Shown here: positions 17,444 through 25,879 of the stretch, in pieces
How positions within the stretch are numbered: the first letter of the stretch is position 1
Layout of the letters: each line of letters opens with the position of its first letter
Source of the DNA: Peptococcaceae bacterium
Lineage (GTDB): Bacteria; Bacillota; Desulfitobacteriia; Desulfitobacteriales; Syntrophobotulaceae
Direction of reading: 5' to 3'
DNA length: 49,691 nucleotides
Assembly (NCBI GenBank): GCA_009778595.1
Contig: WRJI01000008.1
Coordinates: forward strand, 1-49,691
Notes under the pieces: generated by a model
The model's database searches: none
Told to the model about the DNA's origin: nothing
The model's input: only the letters and a program-made list of their open reading frames with translations
Made by a program: the position numbers and the translations under genes

Positions 17444-18532
17444 CTATTCTGTGTACAGGGGGTACATGTCTTCTTCATCGGCATAGTCTTCATCGGCTTC
17501 CTGTTGGTCTGTGACACTAACATCAAAAGGAAGCGCTTTCAATTTCTTCATCATGTCTTTGGACATGTAGTGGTAGTCGGCTTTAAGCTTTTTCAAACCG
17601 GACAGTTTATCCTGGGCGTCGAGAATCATCTGGCCGCCTTTGTCGGTCAGGCAACCGCAGGAAATATCCAGCACTTCCAATTGTGGCAGGATATCACTGG
17701 CCAACAGCAATTCCACAATTTCGTTTTGCTCTTTGCTGTTGGTAAAGCCCAGTTCTTTCAGGTTGGGGAACTTCTTGCTGCTGGCGAGTGCGGCCAGTTG
17801 TTCTAAAGTGCAATCATAACCATAGCTTTCAATGCCCAGGTAGAGAATGAGTTTTTTCAAGTTGGGCAGGTTGGATAGAGCCAGTTCTTCAACAACATTA
17901 TGGGGCAGACCCCCGCAGATGATCTGGAGTTCTTCAAGGGAGTCATGATCCAGTTGAGTTGGGCCGAAGGAAAGGCTATTGGCCCCTTTAATCTTCAGGA
18001 TTCGCAAATTAGGCAAAGCCCGCAGGAGGTCGCCATAACGGCTATACTGTATGATCCAGGATATTTCACATTCTTCAAAGTTCATATCGCCAATGAATAG
18101 AGATTCGATGTGCTGAAATCTCTCTTTGTTCGCAATCATCATGTCCAAAACATCACCGGGATCCTTCTCATAGCTTTCGCCCCAAGCCCCAATAGTTATA
18201 TATTTCAGCTCAGGCAGACGTTTGTCCGCAAGGATTTTTGCGGCGAGTTCCTTGGGCTGATGCTCGTAATCTTCTTCGAAATAATACTTCTTGCCTTCGT
18301 TTTTAGCGGATTTGACATCATCTTCGGAAGACTCAGCATAGCCTTTTTTGGTTTTTTCGGCAATGAGTTTGTCGGCTTCTCGTTGGCATTTTTCGGTACT
18401 GTCAAAGGATTTGGTTGAGCTCTGCCCCGCTGTGCCGAGTTTGCCGTAAGTAACGGTGAAGCCGGTGTCTTCAATGTCAATGTTCCAGAATTTCTGGGAG
18501 TTGCCATCTTGATAAATGAAGCATCGTTTCAT
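17444..18532 (-). CDS. WGR-domain leucine-rich-repeat protein (STM4015 type)
   Basis: Soluble 362-residue protein. The N-terminus (about 1-70; KFWNIDIEDTGFTVTYGKLGTAGQ) is a WGR domain, a module found in PARPs, MolR-like regulators and nucleic-acid proteins. A Lys/Glu-rich linker follows, then irregular leucine-rich repeats from about 125 to 340 (units such as LPNLRILKIKGAN, LPNLKKLILYLG, FPNLKELGFTNS, LPQLEVLDISCG). The C-terminus is acidic (EADEDYADEEDMYP). The repeats suggest a protein-binding scaffold, possibly the platform or the substrate for the cluster enzymes. AAAGGAAC precedes the ATG. Neighbours identify it with the STM4015 family; its function is unknown. Confidence 0.75.
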   Translation of the reverse strand: MKRCFIYQDGNSQKFWNIDIEDTGFTVTYGKLGTAGQSSTKSFDSTEKCQREADKLIAEKTKKGYAESSEDDVKSAKNEGKKYYFEEDYEHQPKELAAKILADKRLPELKYITIGAWGESYEKDPGDVLDMMIANKERFQHIESLFIGDMNFEECEISWIIQYSRYGDLLRALPNLRILKIKGANSLSFGPTQLDHDSLEELQIICGGLPHNVVEELALSNLPNLKKLILYLGIESYGYDCTLEQLAALASSKKFPNLKELGFTNSKEQNEIVELLLASDILPQLEVLDISCGCLTDKGGQMILDAQDKLSGLKKLKADYHYMSKDMMKKLKALPFDVSVTDQQEADEDYADEEDMYPLYTE

Positions 18533-18602
18533 GGTCGTTGTTCCTTTCTGGGATTGGGTTGGAATAGGTCGGATAGGGGTAGTTGTAACTGGATCGAAGG
18601 GG

Positions 18603-19724
18603 CTAACCGGTTAGGCGGCGAATTTGGGATTTGTATATACGGTTTTCCGCAAAAATGTCCTGGTAGATGAGATCGCCTTGACCGTTGATTTCGATAATCA
18701 TTGGGGCCAAAGTGTTTGCGTTGGGGTTGTTTTGTTTGTGGAGCAGGATATCGAGACCCGCCGCGTTAAGTCCCGGAAACAGGGCAACGGCTTGAAAACA
18801 AAGGATTTCTATCTCTGAAAGCAGGGCGGGTGAGAGAGCGAGTTCGGTAACAGCCAGAGCGTTGTCGTTGAGATGAAGATTGGTGATAGCTCCGGCGGAT
18901 TGTCTCGCCACGATAAATTCCAGACAACCGAACTGGTAGACGATTCTGAGGTCGAAGGCTTTCCCATGAAAAGAGGATTTGGGGATCCATTCCTCGACGA
19001 TGGCATCCAGAGCCAGCACACGGTTGACGGTTGCAGCGATATCATCGGGATTGCCGGTTTTTCGCAGCCTGTTGGTGTTGTGTAAGCGGTCCCTTGAAAA
19101 CACTGAAGAGGTTTCCATCGTTTCTGCGCCGGTGATGGGGTTGAAGCGATAGGCCACAACGCCGGCTGCGCCTGAACCCAGGCGGGGCTTGATAAATACC
19201 TGCCGGATTCTTTTTGTGTCCATGGCTTGTCTCAGTTGGCCGAGAGAGGTTATGTGAGCCGGGGAGCCGTCGGAATCGGCCAGAGCAGGTGTCGTGGGCA
19301 ACCCTCCTTTTTGCAGGCGCTGTTTGCAGATGAACTTGTCCAGTGTGTTCCAAAGAGCGTCGCTGCTGTTTAAAAGCTTGATGCCGGGGACCCGCTGTAT
19401 CTCCCGCAGGAAGTTGTGATAACAGGTCATGACGGTGTTCAGGTCGTCAATAGGATAGGAAGCGGGAGGCGGCGGATCGATTTTGACAGTTTGGTTTTTC
19501 AGGCGGGAGAAGTCAAAGGTGAGCTTATAAGGTTGACGTTCAGGAGTATAGGGGTTCTCCGATTTAGCGGTTTCGGTCACAGGACGGTGGTCACACCGCG
19601 AGTCCACAGAATCCCTAAAGGAAGGGAGGGGTATGAGGGTGACGGATTCCTTGAGATCGTGAGCCGCTTTGAGGAAATATTCTGTTCTTTCAGTGTCGGG
19701 GTGTCCCAGAAGGATTAGACTCAT
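18603..19724 (-). CDS. STM4014-type ATP-grasp protein
   Basis: First gene of the cluster, 373 residues. A RimK/glutathione-synthetase-like ATP-grasp core is visible: VFIKPRLGSGAAGV (phosphate-binding loop, about 183-196), VEEWIPKSSFHGKAFDLRIV in the middle, and MIIEINGQGDLIY (Mg-binding Glu/Asn, about 345-357). ATP-grasp enzymes join a carboxylate to an amine or thiol through an acyl phosphate, so a peptide-like or amide-forming step is expected. The N-terminal domain (MSLILLGHPDTER...) is specific to the STM4014 group. A possible extended -10 promoter lies directly upstream, and the 70-nt gap to the LRR gene contains no terminator. Substrate unknown. Confidence 0.75.
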   Translation of the reverse strand: MSLILLGHPDTERTEYFLKAAHDLKESVTLIPLPSFRDSVDSRCDHRPVTETAKSENPYTPERQPYKLTFDFSRLKNQTVKIDPPPPASYPIDDLNTVMTCYHNFLREIQRVPGIKLLNSSDALWNTLDKFICKQRLQKGGLPTTPALADSDGSPAHITSLGQLRQAMDTKRIRQVFIKPRLGSGAAGVVAYRFNPITGAETMETSSVFSRDRLHNTNRLRKTGNPDDIAATVNRVLALDAIVEEWIPKSSFHGKAFDLRIVYQFGCLEFIVARQSAGAITNLHLNDNALAVTELALSPALLSEIEILCFQAVALFPGLNAAGLDILLHKQNNPNANTLAPMIIEINGQGDLIYQDIFAENRIYKSQIRRLTG

Positions 19725-19751
19725 GTTGGTTTTTGTGCTCCTATGCTTCTT

Positions 19752-19779
19752 AGTATACCAATTTTAAGCTTAATGGCAA
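19752..19779 (-). promoter_or_regulatory. Candidate promoter of the STM401x-like cluster
   Basis: On the minus strand TTGCCA (19779-19774), 16-nt spacer, TATACT (19757-19752), with TGG just before the -10. It would start transcription about 20 nt before the ATP-grasp ATG. Confidence 0.55.
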
Positions 19780-19940
19780 TAGGTCTCTTCACGGGTTTTG
19801 GAGGCTCCCAACGGGATGCCCTTGCGCCTTTTAGATGAAAATGCCATAATCAAGTGGGTGCGAGCTGCCGAAAGACTGGCAATCCCTTAGGCGATTTGGG
19901 TAGAGTACCAGCAGTAAAAGATCCTGTTGTCAGGTATCAG

Positions 19941-20000
19941 AAGATAGCAGAAGATAGCAGAAGATAGCAGAAGATAGCAGAAGATAGCAGAAGATAGCAG
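19941..20000 (+). repeat. Six exact tandem copies of a 10-bp unit before panE
   Basis: The unit AAGATAGCAG is repeated six times without change, preceded by a degenerate copy (caggtatcag, 19931-19940) and followed by AAGGGGAGGG, the panE ribosome binding site. The array ends 15 nt before the panE start. The rest of the 291-nt gap (19780-19930) shows no recognisable RNA element; a 24-codon ATG frame at 19816-19890 is not convincing. Confidence 0.95.
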
Positions 20001-20015
20001 AAGGGGAGGGACTAT

Positions 20016-20939
20016 ATGCGGTCCATTAACTCAATAGTGATCATTGGCGCCGGGGCCTTAGGGGTTATGTATGGTTGGCAGCTCACCAATATGTTAGGCA
20101 AAGAGAAGGTTTGTTTTGCTGCTGACAGACAGAGACTTGAGAATTATGAAACCCAAGGGGTTTTTTGTAACGGCGAAAGGTGTGATTTTCGTTGGATTGA
20201 CCGGGACGCTCCTGACAGAACTTACGATCTCGTTGTATTCGCGGTTAAATTCACAGCTATTGAGGCTGCGGTAGAAACAGCCGCGGCGTTTTCCCATAAA
20301 GAAACAATATTCCTTTCGGTTCTCAACGGTATCGAAAGCGAGAGGATCATTGGCGACGTTCTTGGGACAGAGCATCTGCTTTACTGTGTTGTTCACGGTA
20401 TGGATGCGACCAGAGAGGGGCGGCATATCCGCTTTCGAAACACGGGAACCATCGTATTTGGTGACAAGGACAATCGGATGACGGAGGATGTGCAAGCGGT
20501 GTCTGATCTTTTGGATCGGGTGCAGGTTGCCTACCAGGTTCCCGATGATATCCGGTATAGAATGTGGAGCAAGCTTATGCTTAACACCGGGGTGAACCAG
20601 GTGGCGGCAGTTTATGGACTCAGTTACGGGGGCGTGTTGAAAGAGGCATCAGCCAGAAAGATGATGTTGGACGCCATGGAAGAAGCCAAGGCGGTGGCCG
20701 CTCGGGAAGGGGTCGCCTTGACTGATCAGGATGTGGATCGATGGCTGGCTGTTTTAGAATCTCTGGATCCGGAGGGGTTGCCGTCCCTTTACCAGGATGT
20801 TTTGGCCGGGAGGACGACAGAGGTGGAGCTTTTTTCCGGAACGGTTAGGAGGATGGGGCAAAAATATGGTATCCCAACACCGATTAATGATTTCCTTTAT
20901 CAGGAAATCAAGATATTAGAAACGGCTTCGAGGAAATAG
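20016..20939 (+). CDS. panE: 2-dehydropantoate 2-reductase (ketopantoate reductase family)
   Basis: NADPH-dependent reductase that makes pantoate for coenzyme A synthesis, 307 residues. The N-terminal Rossmann motif IIGAGALGVMYG (9-20) and the VVFAVK strand are normal. The C-terminal domain has the catalytic lysine in RMWSKLMLNTGVNQ, and the conserved VELFSGTVRRMGQKYGIPTP block closes the active site. Other enzymes of this fold act on related 2-ketoacids, so the exact substrate is likely but not certain, and no other pantothenate gene is present. The start ATG has GGGGAGGG at 7 nt, directly after the tandem 10-bp array. Confidence 0.85.
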   Translation: MRSINSIVIIGAGALGVMYGWQLTNMLGKEKVCFAADRQRLENYETQGVFCNGERCDFRWIDRDAPDRTYDLVVFAVKFTAIEAAVETAAAFSHKETIFLSVLNGIESERIIGDVLGTEHLLYCVVHGMDATREGRHIRFRNTGTIVFGDKDNRMTEDVQAVSDLLDRVQVAYQVPDDIRYRMWSKLMLNTGVNQVAAVYGLSYGGVLKEASARKMMLDAMEEAKAVAAREGVALTDQDVDRWLAVLESLDPEGLPSLYQDVLAGRTTEVELFSGTVRRMGQKYGIPTPINDFLYQEIKILETASRK

Positions 20940-20981
20940 CTCCGAGGAAATCACATACTATTTGAATAGGAGCGTGACCCT

Positions 20982-21689
20982 ATGAAAAAAGCAATCATTG
21001 AGTTCAAGGACGTATCAAAAACTTACGTCATGGGCGAAGTCAATATAAACGCGGTATCAAACGTCAATTTCACGATTGACGAGGGGGAGTTTGTCGTTAT
21101 TCTCGGTGCGTCCGGCGCGGGTAAAACCACTATTCTTAATTTACTCGGCGGCATGGATAATGTATCGGGCGGCCAAATAATGGTGGATGGAAACGACATC
21201 ACAAAATACGGCGAGAAGAAATTGACACTTTACCGCCGCGACAGCGTGGGGTTTGTATTTCAGTTTTATAACTTAATCGCAAACTTAAATGTATTGGAAA
21301 ACGTAGAGTTTGCCGCTGAATCATGCAAAAATCGTTTGGAAGCGTTGGACGTTTTAGGTCAAGTCGGGCTTTCGGAACGGCTTGACAACTTCCCGTCGCA
21401 ACTCTCGGGCGGCGAACAACAGCGTGTTGCCATTGCGCGAGCAGTTACGAAAAATCCGTTATTGCTTTTGTGCGACGAACCAACAGGGGCGTTGGATTAT
21501 GTAACAGGCAAGCAAGTTTTAACACTGTTGGCGGAAATCAACGCGCAGTATCAAAAAAACGTGATTATCATAACGCATAACGCGGCGTTGGCCGATATGG
21601 GCGATAAGGTTATCCGTGTAAAGAGCGGCGCGGTGGAAAGCGTAACCTTGAACCCGATTAAAAAATCCATAGACGAAATCGAATGGTAG
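20982..21689 (+). CDS. ABC transporter ATP-binding protein (LolD/MacB type)
   Basis: 235-residue ATPase of the MacB/LolD class that powers FtsX-type permeases. Walker [10 protein letters not shown] (about 44-52), Q-loop in FVFQFYNLI, signature [13 protein letters not shown], Walker [14 protein letters not shown], and the H-loop in IIITHN are all present. AGGAGCG lies before the ATG, and its stop overlaps the upstream-most possible start of the permease. It follows panE by 42 nt without an obvious promoter. Codons look more A-rich than in the flanking genes, and the transporter pair may have been acquired separately. Confidence 0.92.
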   Translation: MKKAIIEFKDVSKTYVMGEVNINAVSNVNFTIDEGEFVVILGASGAGKTTILNLLGGMDNVSGGQIMVDGNDITKYGEKKLTLYRRDSVGFVFQFYNLIANLNVLENVEFAAESCKNRLEALDVLGQVGLSERLDNFPSQLSGGEQQRVAIARAVTKNPLLLLCDEPTGALDYVTGKQVLTLLAEINAQYQKNVIIITHNAALADMGDKVIRVKSGAVESVTLNPIKKSIDEIEW

Positions 21690-21700
21690 GGGCGGACGGA

Positions 21701-24040
21701 ATGATCAAACTTTTTCATAAAACGCTCCGTGATATTTTATCCGCGAAAGGGCAATTCATTTCTATTGGACTCGTAACAGCTTTGGGCGTGGCTTTTTTCG
21801 CCGGGTTATTTACAGTCAGCGAAAGCCTGTCAAAAAATATTGACGCTTTCTATGAAGCTACAGGCTTCGCAGATATTTGGGCATTTTATGCGGGCGCAGA
21901 TGATAGCACAACAGAGGTCGTTAACAGAATTAACGGCGTATCAGGTGCAGAAAAACGACTACGATTGGATGGCGTTTCAAATTGGAATAACGATGATAAA
22001 AGTTTTATCGTATATTCTATTACAAAAGATATAAACACTTTCTATATTTCCGATGGCCGTCTCCCGGAAAGCAAGTATGAGTGCGCGGTCAACAGGCAGC
22101 TCGTTGAGGCAAACGGAATCAAGATGGGCGATGTGATACCCGTTACGTTAAATGGCGAATCATGCAGGCTTACCGTCACCGCTTCAATATTAAGTCCTGA
22201 ATTTGTGAACGCGATTTTTGATACCTCCCGAAGCAGTAATTTATCCGCCCCGGACTTCAAGAATTTCGGGTTGTTGTATATTCATTCTGATATGGCGCGG
22301 GAACTGTCGGGCGGGTCGTATAACGAGGTCGTCATCACCACCCTGCCGGATACCGATAAAAGTAAAATAACCGATGCTTTAGCAAGGACGAACGGTTTTA
22401 TCTATTCCTATCTCCGCGAAAATCAAACAAGCTATTCAGTTGTCGATTTCAAGGTAAAATCCATAGACAACATCAGCAGGATACTGCCTATTGTGTTCTT
22501 CTTGGTAGCCTCTGCGCTCATTTTCATCAGTATGTCGCGCCTCATCGCGTCACAGCGCGGGCAAATTGGGGTCATAAAAGCATTGGGCAAAAGCAAATCC
22601 GCGATAATGTGGCATTATCTTTCCTTCCCGATAATAACAGGTATCCTTGGCGGGATGGTGGGAGGCGTGTTGGGAGCGACGGCTTTTCCATTATTTGTAT
22701 TGTGGCTGTTCAGCACTTATTTTGTCATACCGCCTGTTACACTTTACGGCGGACTCATGTTCGCATTCGCCGGGATTATCTTAGCTATTCTATTCGGTAT
22801 GGCGGCGGCTTATCTATCCTGCCGTAAAATGTTGAAATCAACGGCGGCGCGGCTTATGCGCCCCGAACCGCCGAAAAACGCGAGGAAGATATGGCTCGAA
22901 AAGCGGAAGGGTTTATGGCGGTTGCTGTCATATGAGAGTAAACTGATATGGCGTAACGTGTTGTTGAACAAGCGCCGTGCCGTGTTGGGTTCGGTTGGAG
23001 TGATTGGCGGCTGCGGCTTGATTTTGGCGGCGGTGGGTTTATATGGGACGATGAACTTCGCTATATATGATATGTACGACAACATCATGGCTTATGATAT
23101 GCAAGTCGTGCTTAGCCAACCTTTGTCGCACGAAAATAAGGCTGACTTCCGAGATGACGGCATACAAAATGCAATCCCGATGGCGAAGCTGCCTGTGGTT
23201 ATCGACCAGCAAGGAGCGGCGATTGATTGCAGCGTAACAGTATTACCCGAAAACAGCGAAGCGGTACGCTTGGTTGAAACAAACGGCAAGCCGATAACCC
23301 TTGGGGCAGGATTCGTCATAACCGAAAAACTGGCACGATTGAACGGCATTAATAAAGGGGACATGGTTACGATGACCATCATGAACGGGAAGCAAGCGGC
23401 TGACATTACGCTTCAAGTCGCGGATGTTTGCCGGTCATATGTGAGCCAAGATGTTTATGTCAGCTACGAAGCGTTGGCACAAAAAGGTGTTTCCATACCG
23501 ATTTACGGTTATTACATGACCCTAGCGCAGAGTGTGGTGTCGCGGGATACAGCCGATTCCGTCGCAGGAAACCCAAACGTAAAAAATGTGTTTTTGAAAG
23601 AGGATATGATAGCCACCACGGAGGATTCAATGGGTATTCTCACGATGCTTTCGGGAATCATGTTCGTGGCGTCCGCTATCCTAACGCTTGCTGTGATATT
23701 CAACATCACGTCCATCAACTTGTTTGAGCGGCGGAGGGATATCGCAACACTCCGGGTTCTTGGTTCTTTGTTGCCCAAAGTAAACCGCTTAATATTGACA
23801 GAAAACTTAATTATAACGGCGTTCGGCAGCGTGTTCGGGGTGTTGGTGGGGTTTGTCATGCAGTATGGCATTATTCATGCTGTGGGTACTGACGATATGG
23901 ATTTACCGTTTCGTATCCTGTGGTCGAGTATACCAATCGCGGTGGTCAGCGTATTTCTATTCACATTCGCAGCCAATTTGCTTTTGCAGAAGCGTGTCAA
24001 AAGCATTGATATGGTGGAATCGTTGAAAAGTGTTGAGTAA
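21701..24040 (+). CDS. FtsX-like ABC transporter permease, two-repeat form
   Basis: Membrane partner of the preceding ATPase, 779 residues. It has an N-terminal helix (about 13-33) after KTLRDILSAKGQF, a large extracytoplasmic domain, a first FtsX-like three-helix block around residues 260-370, a second N-terminal-like helix near 430-450 (GGCGLILAAVGLYG), a second external domain, and a final FtsX block (about 650-775). Such permeases often export peptides or lipoproteins or serve as antimicrobial-peptide sensors. No two-component system is adjacent. Two starts are possible: ATG 21683 overlaps the ATPase gene but has no ribosome site, while ATG 21701 has a weak GGGGCGG. The gene converges on the 24076 gene. 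Confidence 0.88.
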   Translation: MIKLFHKTLRDILSAKGQFISIGLVTALGVAFFAGLFTVSESLSKNIDAFYEATGFADIWAFYAGADDSTTEVVNRINGVSGAEKRLRLDGVSNWNNDDKSFIVYSITKDINTFYISDGRLPESKYECAVNRQLVEANGIKMGDVIPVTLNGESCRLTVTASILSPEFVNAIFDTSRSSNLSAPDFKNFGLLYIHSDMARELSGGSYNEVVITTLPDTDKSKITDALARTNGFIYSYLRENQTSYSVVDFKVKSIDNISRILPIVFFLVASALIFISMSRLIASQRGQIGVIKALGKSKSAIMWHYLSFPIITGILGGMVGGVLGATAFPLFVLWLFSTYFVIPPVTLYGGLMFAFAGIILAILFGMAAAYLSCRKMLKSTAARLMRPEPPKNARKIWLEKRKGLWRLLSYESKLIWRNVLLNKRRAVLGSVGVIGGCGLILAAVGLYGTMNFAIYDMYDNIMAYDMQVVLSQPLSHENKADFRDDGIQNAIPMAKLPVVIDQQGAAIDCSVTVLPENSEAVRLVETNGKPITLGAGFVITEKLARLNGINKGDMVTMTIMNGKQAADITLQVADVCRSYVSQDVYVSYEALAQKGVSIPIYGYYMTLAQSVVSRDTADSVAGNPNVKNVFLKEDMIATTEDSMGILTMLSGIMFVASAILTLAVIFNITSINLFERRRDIATLRVLGSLLPKVNRLILTENLIITAFGSVFGVLVGFVMQYGIIHAVGTDDMDLPFRILWSSIPIAVVSVFLFTFAANLLLQKRVKSIDMVESLKSVE

Positions 24041-24075
24041 AACATTATTTCGGTAATTTAGCTAAGCATAACGTC

Positions 24076-24672
24076 TCAAATAAGTCCTCTGGTTTTAAGC
24101 CCGACAACAAAAGCTTTCACCTGCTCCGGAAGAGTTTCGTCTATATCCGAGTTTGCAGCGCTAACATAGTCGTTGATGTTAGCAAGATCATTTTCAATAG
24201 GCATTTTGCGTATTTCTTCCTCTAACATTGGCATTCCTCCGAGCGGTCTTTCCCGGAACTTTTCAAGATAATCCTCAGTATCGGGATCATCTTCCTCCGG
24301 ATAGTCTCTCCCTTGCGTGCTGCTACCTTGCGTGTTGCCGCCACCTAAGGAATCTCCTTCGCTTTGAGTGCTTCCGCCGACCTGAATGCTTCCGGTATCC
24401 AGAGAGACTCCGTTATCTTGGCAACTCTCTTCGCCTTGAATACCGCGCAGGGATTCGTCATGCTGACTCCCGTCTTCAGGATAGATGTCCCTTTCAAGAG
24501 CCTTTGTGCATCCCGTCAGTCCCGTAGCTGCAAGCACTCCTGCAAGAATCAAGGCGGTTCCTGACGTTTTCCACCGGTTTGGCCGGTGTTCGAACAAAAG
24601 GCTGTTCAGCTCGAGGCTGTATCTGTCTGGGTAATGGACGAGATAATTCTTTATCGGCTTAAGGTCTTTCAT
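24076..24672 (-). CDS. Membrane-tethered 198-residue protein of the radical SAM operon (candidate substrate)
   Basis: I do not recognise this family. The protein has a polar N-terminal segment of about 35 residues (KPIKNYLVHYPDRYSLELN...), a hydrophobic stretch at 38-54 ending in LTGC (Cys55), which looks like a lipobox although the leader before it is unusually long, then a Gly/Ser/Thr/Gln-rich region at about 91-125 with repeated STQ and GG units, an acidic patch (EEDDPDTEDY) and a helical C-terminus. Only two cysteines are present (55 and 84). It starts 3 nt after the radical SAM stop and ends the four-gene operon. A long conserved-looking leader plus a low-complexity core next to a SPASM enzyme suggests a modified peptide or protein, which is inference. 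Confidence 0.7.
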   Translation of the reverse strand: MKDLKPIKNYLVHYPDRYSLELNSLLFEHRPNRWKTSGTALILAGVLAATGLTGCTKALERDIYPEDGSQHDESLRGIQGEESCQDNGVSLDTGSIQVGGSTQSEGDSLGGGNTQGSSTQGRDYPEEDDPDTEDYLEKFRERPLGGMPMLEEEIRKMPIENDLANINDYVSAANSDIDETLPEQVKAFVVGLKTRGLI

Positions 24673-24675
24673 GGG

Positions 24676-25815
24676 TCAATTCACTCCTTTTCTGGTTTTG
24701 ACGTCTTCCATGAGCGAAATGAGGGGATAAAGCTCGTTGTAATGCTTTTGGATAAACATACCGTCTTTTTTTCTGAATAATTTGGTGGCCACTTTATCGG
24801 CAATGGGAATCAGCATCCGCTCCATCGCGCAGAGTATCGGTGAAGGGGTGTCGAGACGACCGGTTGTCGTTTGATTGATACAGGAACAGGTGTGACGGCA
24901 TCTGTCTTTGAAGGCGCAGGAGCGGCATTCGGGTTGCCGCTTGAGGCTTAGGGCGTAGATTTCTTTGCGTCGTTCGGAGTCGATACCCTGCGTAACGTTT
25001 CCGATCTGATACTCCGGGATATCAACGAATTGCAGACAAGGGTACAAGGTGCCGTCCATGGCAACAGAAATCTGTTCGTAGCCAAGTTTACAACGTTCCC
25101 GGCAGTATTCCCGATGATTGATGTGGCTGTCAATTTTACTATCGAAGGGGCTGAAAAAGAATTTTTTCTCAGAGGTTGTCATTTCGTAATAGAGATCCGC
25201 TATTTTCGTGTATTGGTGTTTTAGCTCGGCAAGATCACGCTCTTGCCATTGGGCGAGGTAGTCGGTGTTGCACACAATATTCATGAACCCTAATGAATAT
25301 ATTTCGGCAACAGATTCATAAAGAAGAGAAGCTGTATTCGGGGCAACGGTCATCATGGCAACGGTATAGGGGTTCTGCCGGAGGAGCTTTGGGAGAATGG
25401 GCCGAAGCGTCTCAAAACTCCCCTGTCCTTTATGGGTTTTTCGGTTGCGGTCATGGGCTTCTTGATGACCGTCAAGGGAAATGGAGATGAGAATGCCTTC
25501 GCGTTTGGCGCTGTCCAAGAACGCCTCGTCAAGAAGGGTTCCATTGGTGGTGAGCTTAAAATGGACACGTTTACCGCCGATGTTTTTACTTTGGCTGTAC
25601 GCGATTGTATCCATCATCAAATCACGGCAAAGGAGAGGTTCTCCTCCGTAAAACCCTATTCCAACGGCGTTTGCCGGGTCGGATAATATCAGATCCATGG
25701 CTTTTTGAGCCGTTTCCGGAGTCATTGAGTTCCGGGCCCCGTGAAGTCCCTTGGGTTGGACGCAATACTCACAGGACAGATTGCAGGCGTTGGTTAAATG
25801 AAGGACCCACTCCAT
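24676..25815 (-). CDS. Radical SAM/SPASM peptide- or protein-modifying enzyme
   Basis: 379-residue radical SAM enzyme with a C-terminal SPASM domain, the class that modifies ribosomal peptides or sulfatases. CNLSCEYC gives Cys11, Cys15 and Cys18; GFYGGEPLL (54-62) binds SAM. The SPASM region has REYCRERCKLG, LYPCLQF, the run CRSCAFKDRCRHTCSC and a last Cys in PILCAME, enough ligands for two auxiliary clusters. The frame stays open back to 26004, but ATG 25815 has AAGGAG 7 nt upstream and begins right at the first strand (MEWVLHLTNAC). It sits between the beta-propeller gene (64-nt gap) and the 198-residue gene. The substrate is unknown; a true sulfatase is not encoded in this operon. Confidence 0.88.
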   Translation of the reverse strand: MEWVLHLTNACNLSCEYCVQPKGLHGARNSMTPETAQKAMDLILSDPANAVGIGFYGGEPLLCRDLMMDTIAYSQSKNIGGKRVHFKLTTNGTLLDEAFLDSAKREGILISISLDGHQEAHDRNRKTHKGQGSFETLRPILPKLLRQNPYTVAMMTVAPNTASLLYESVAEIYSLGFMNIVCNTDYLAQWQERDLAELKHQYTKIADLYYEMTTSEKKFFFSPFDSKIDSHINHREYCRERCKLGYEQISVAMDGTLYPCLQFVDIPEYQIGNVTQGIDSERRKEIYALSLKRQPECRSCAFKDRCRHTCSCINQTTTGRLDTPSPILCAMERMLIPIADKVATKLFRKKDGMFIQKHYNELYPLISLMEDVKTRKGVN

Positions 25816-25879
25816 ATTTTGTCTCCTTCTTTCTATTAGGGACGATTCTCGGTTGTACCACTTGCGGGCGAAATCCGCA

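Noticed and set aside
19816-19890. 24-codon frame with GGAGG upstream, between the STM401x-like cluster and panE
   Set aside because: Too short, no family resemblance, and the site spacing (11 nt) is loose; chance is the simpler reading. I also looked for a riboswitch across 19780-19930 and recognised none.
19941-20000. Possible CRISPR array
   Set aside because: The 10-bp units are directly tandem with no spacers, and no cas genes are present.
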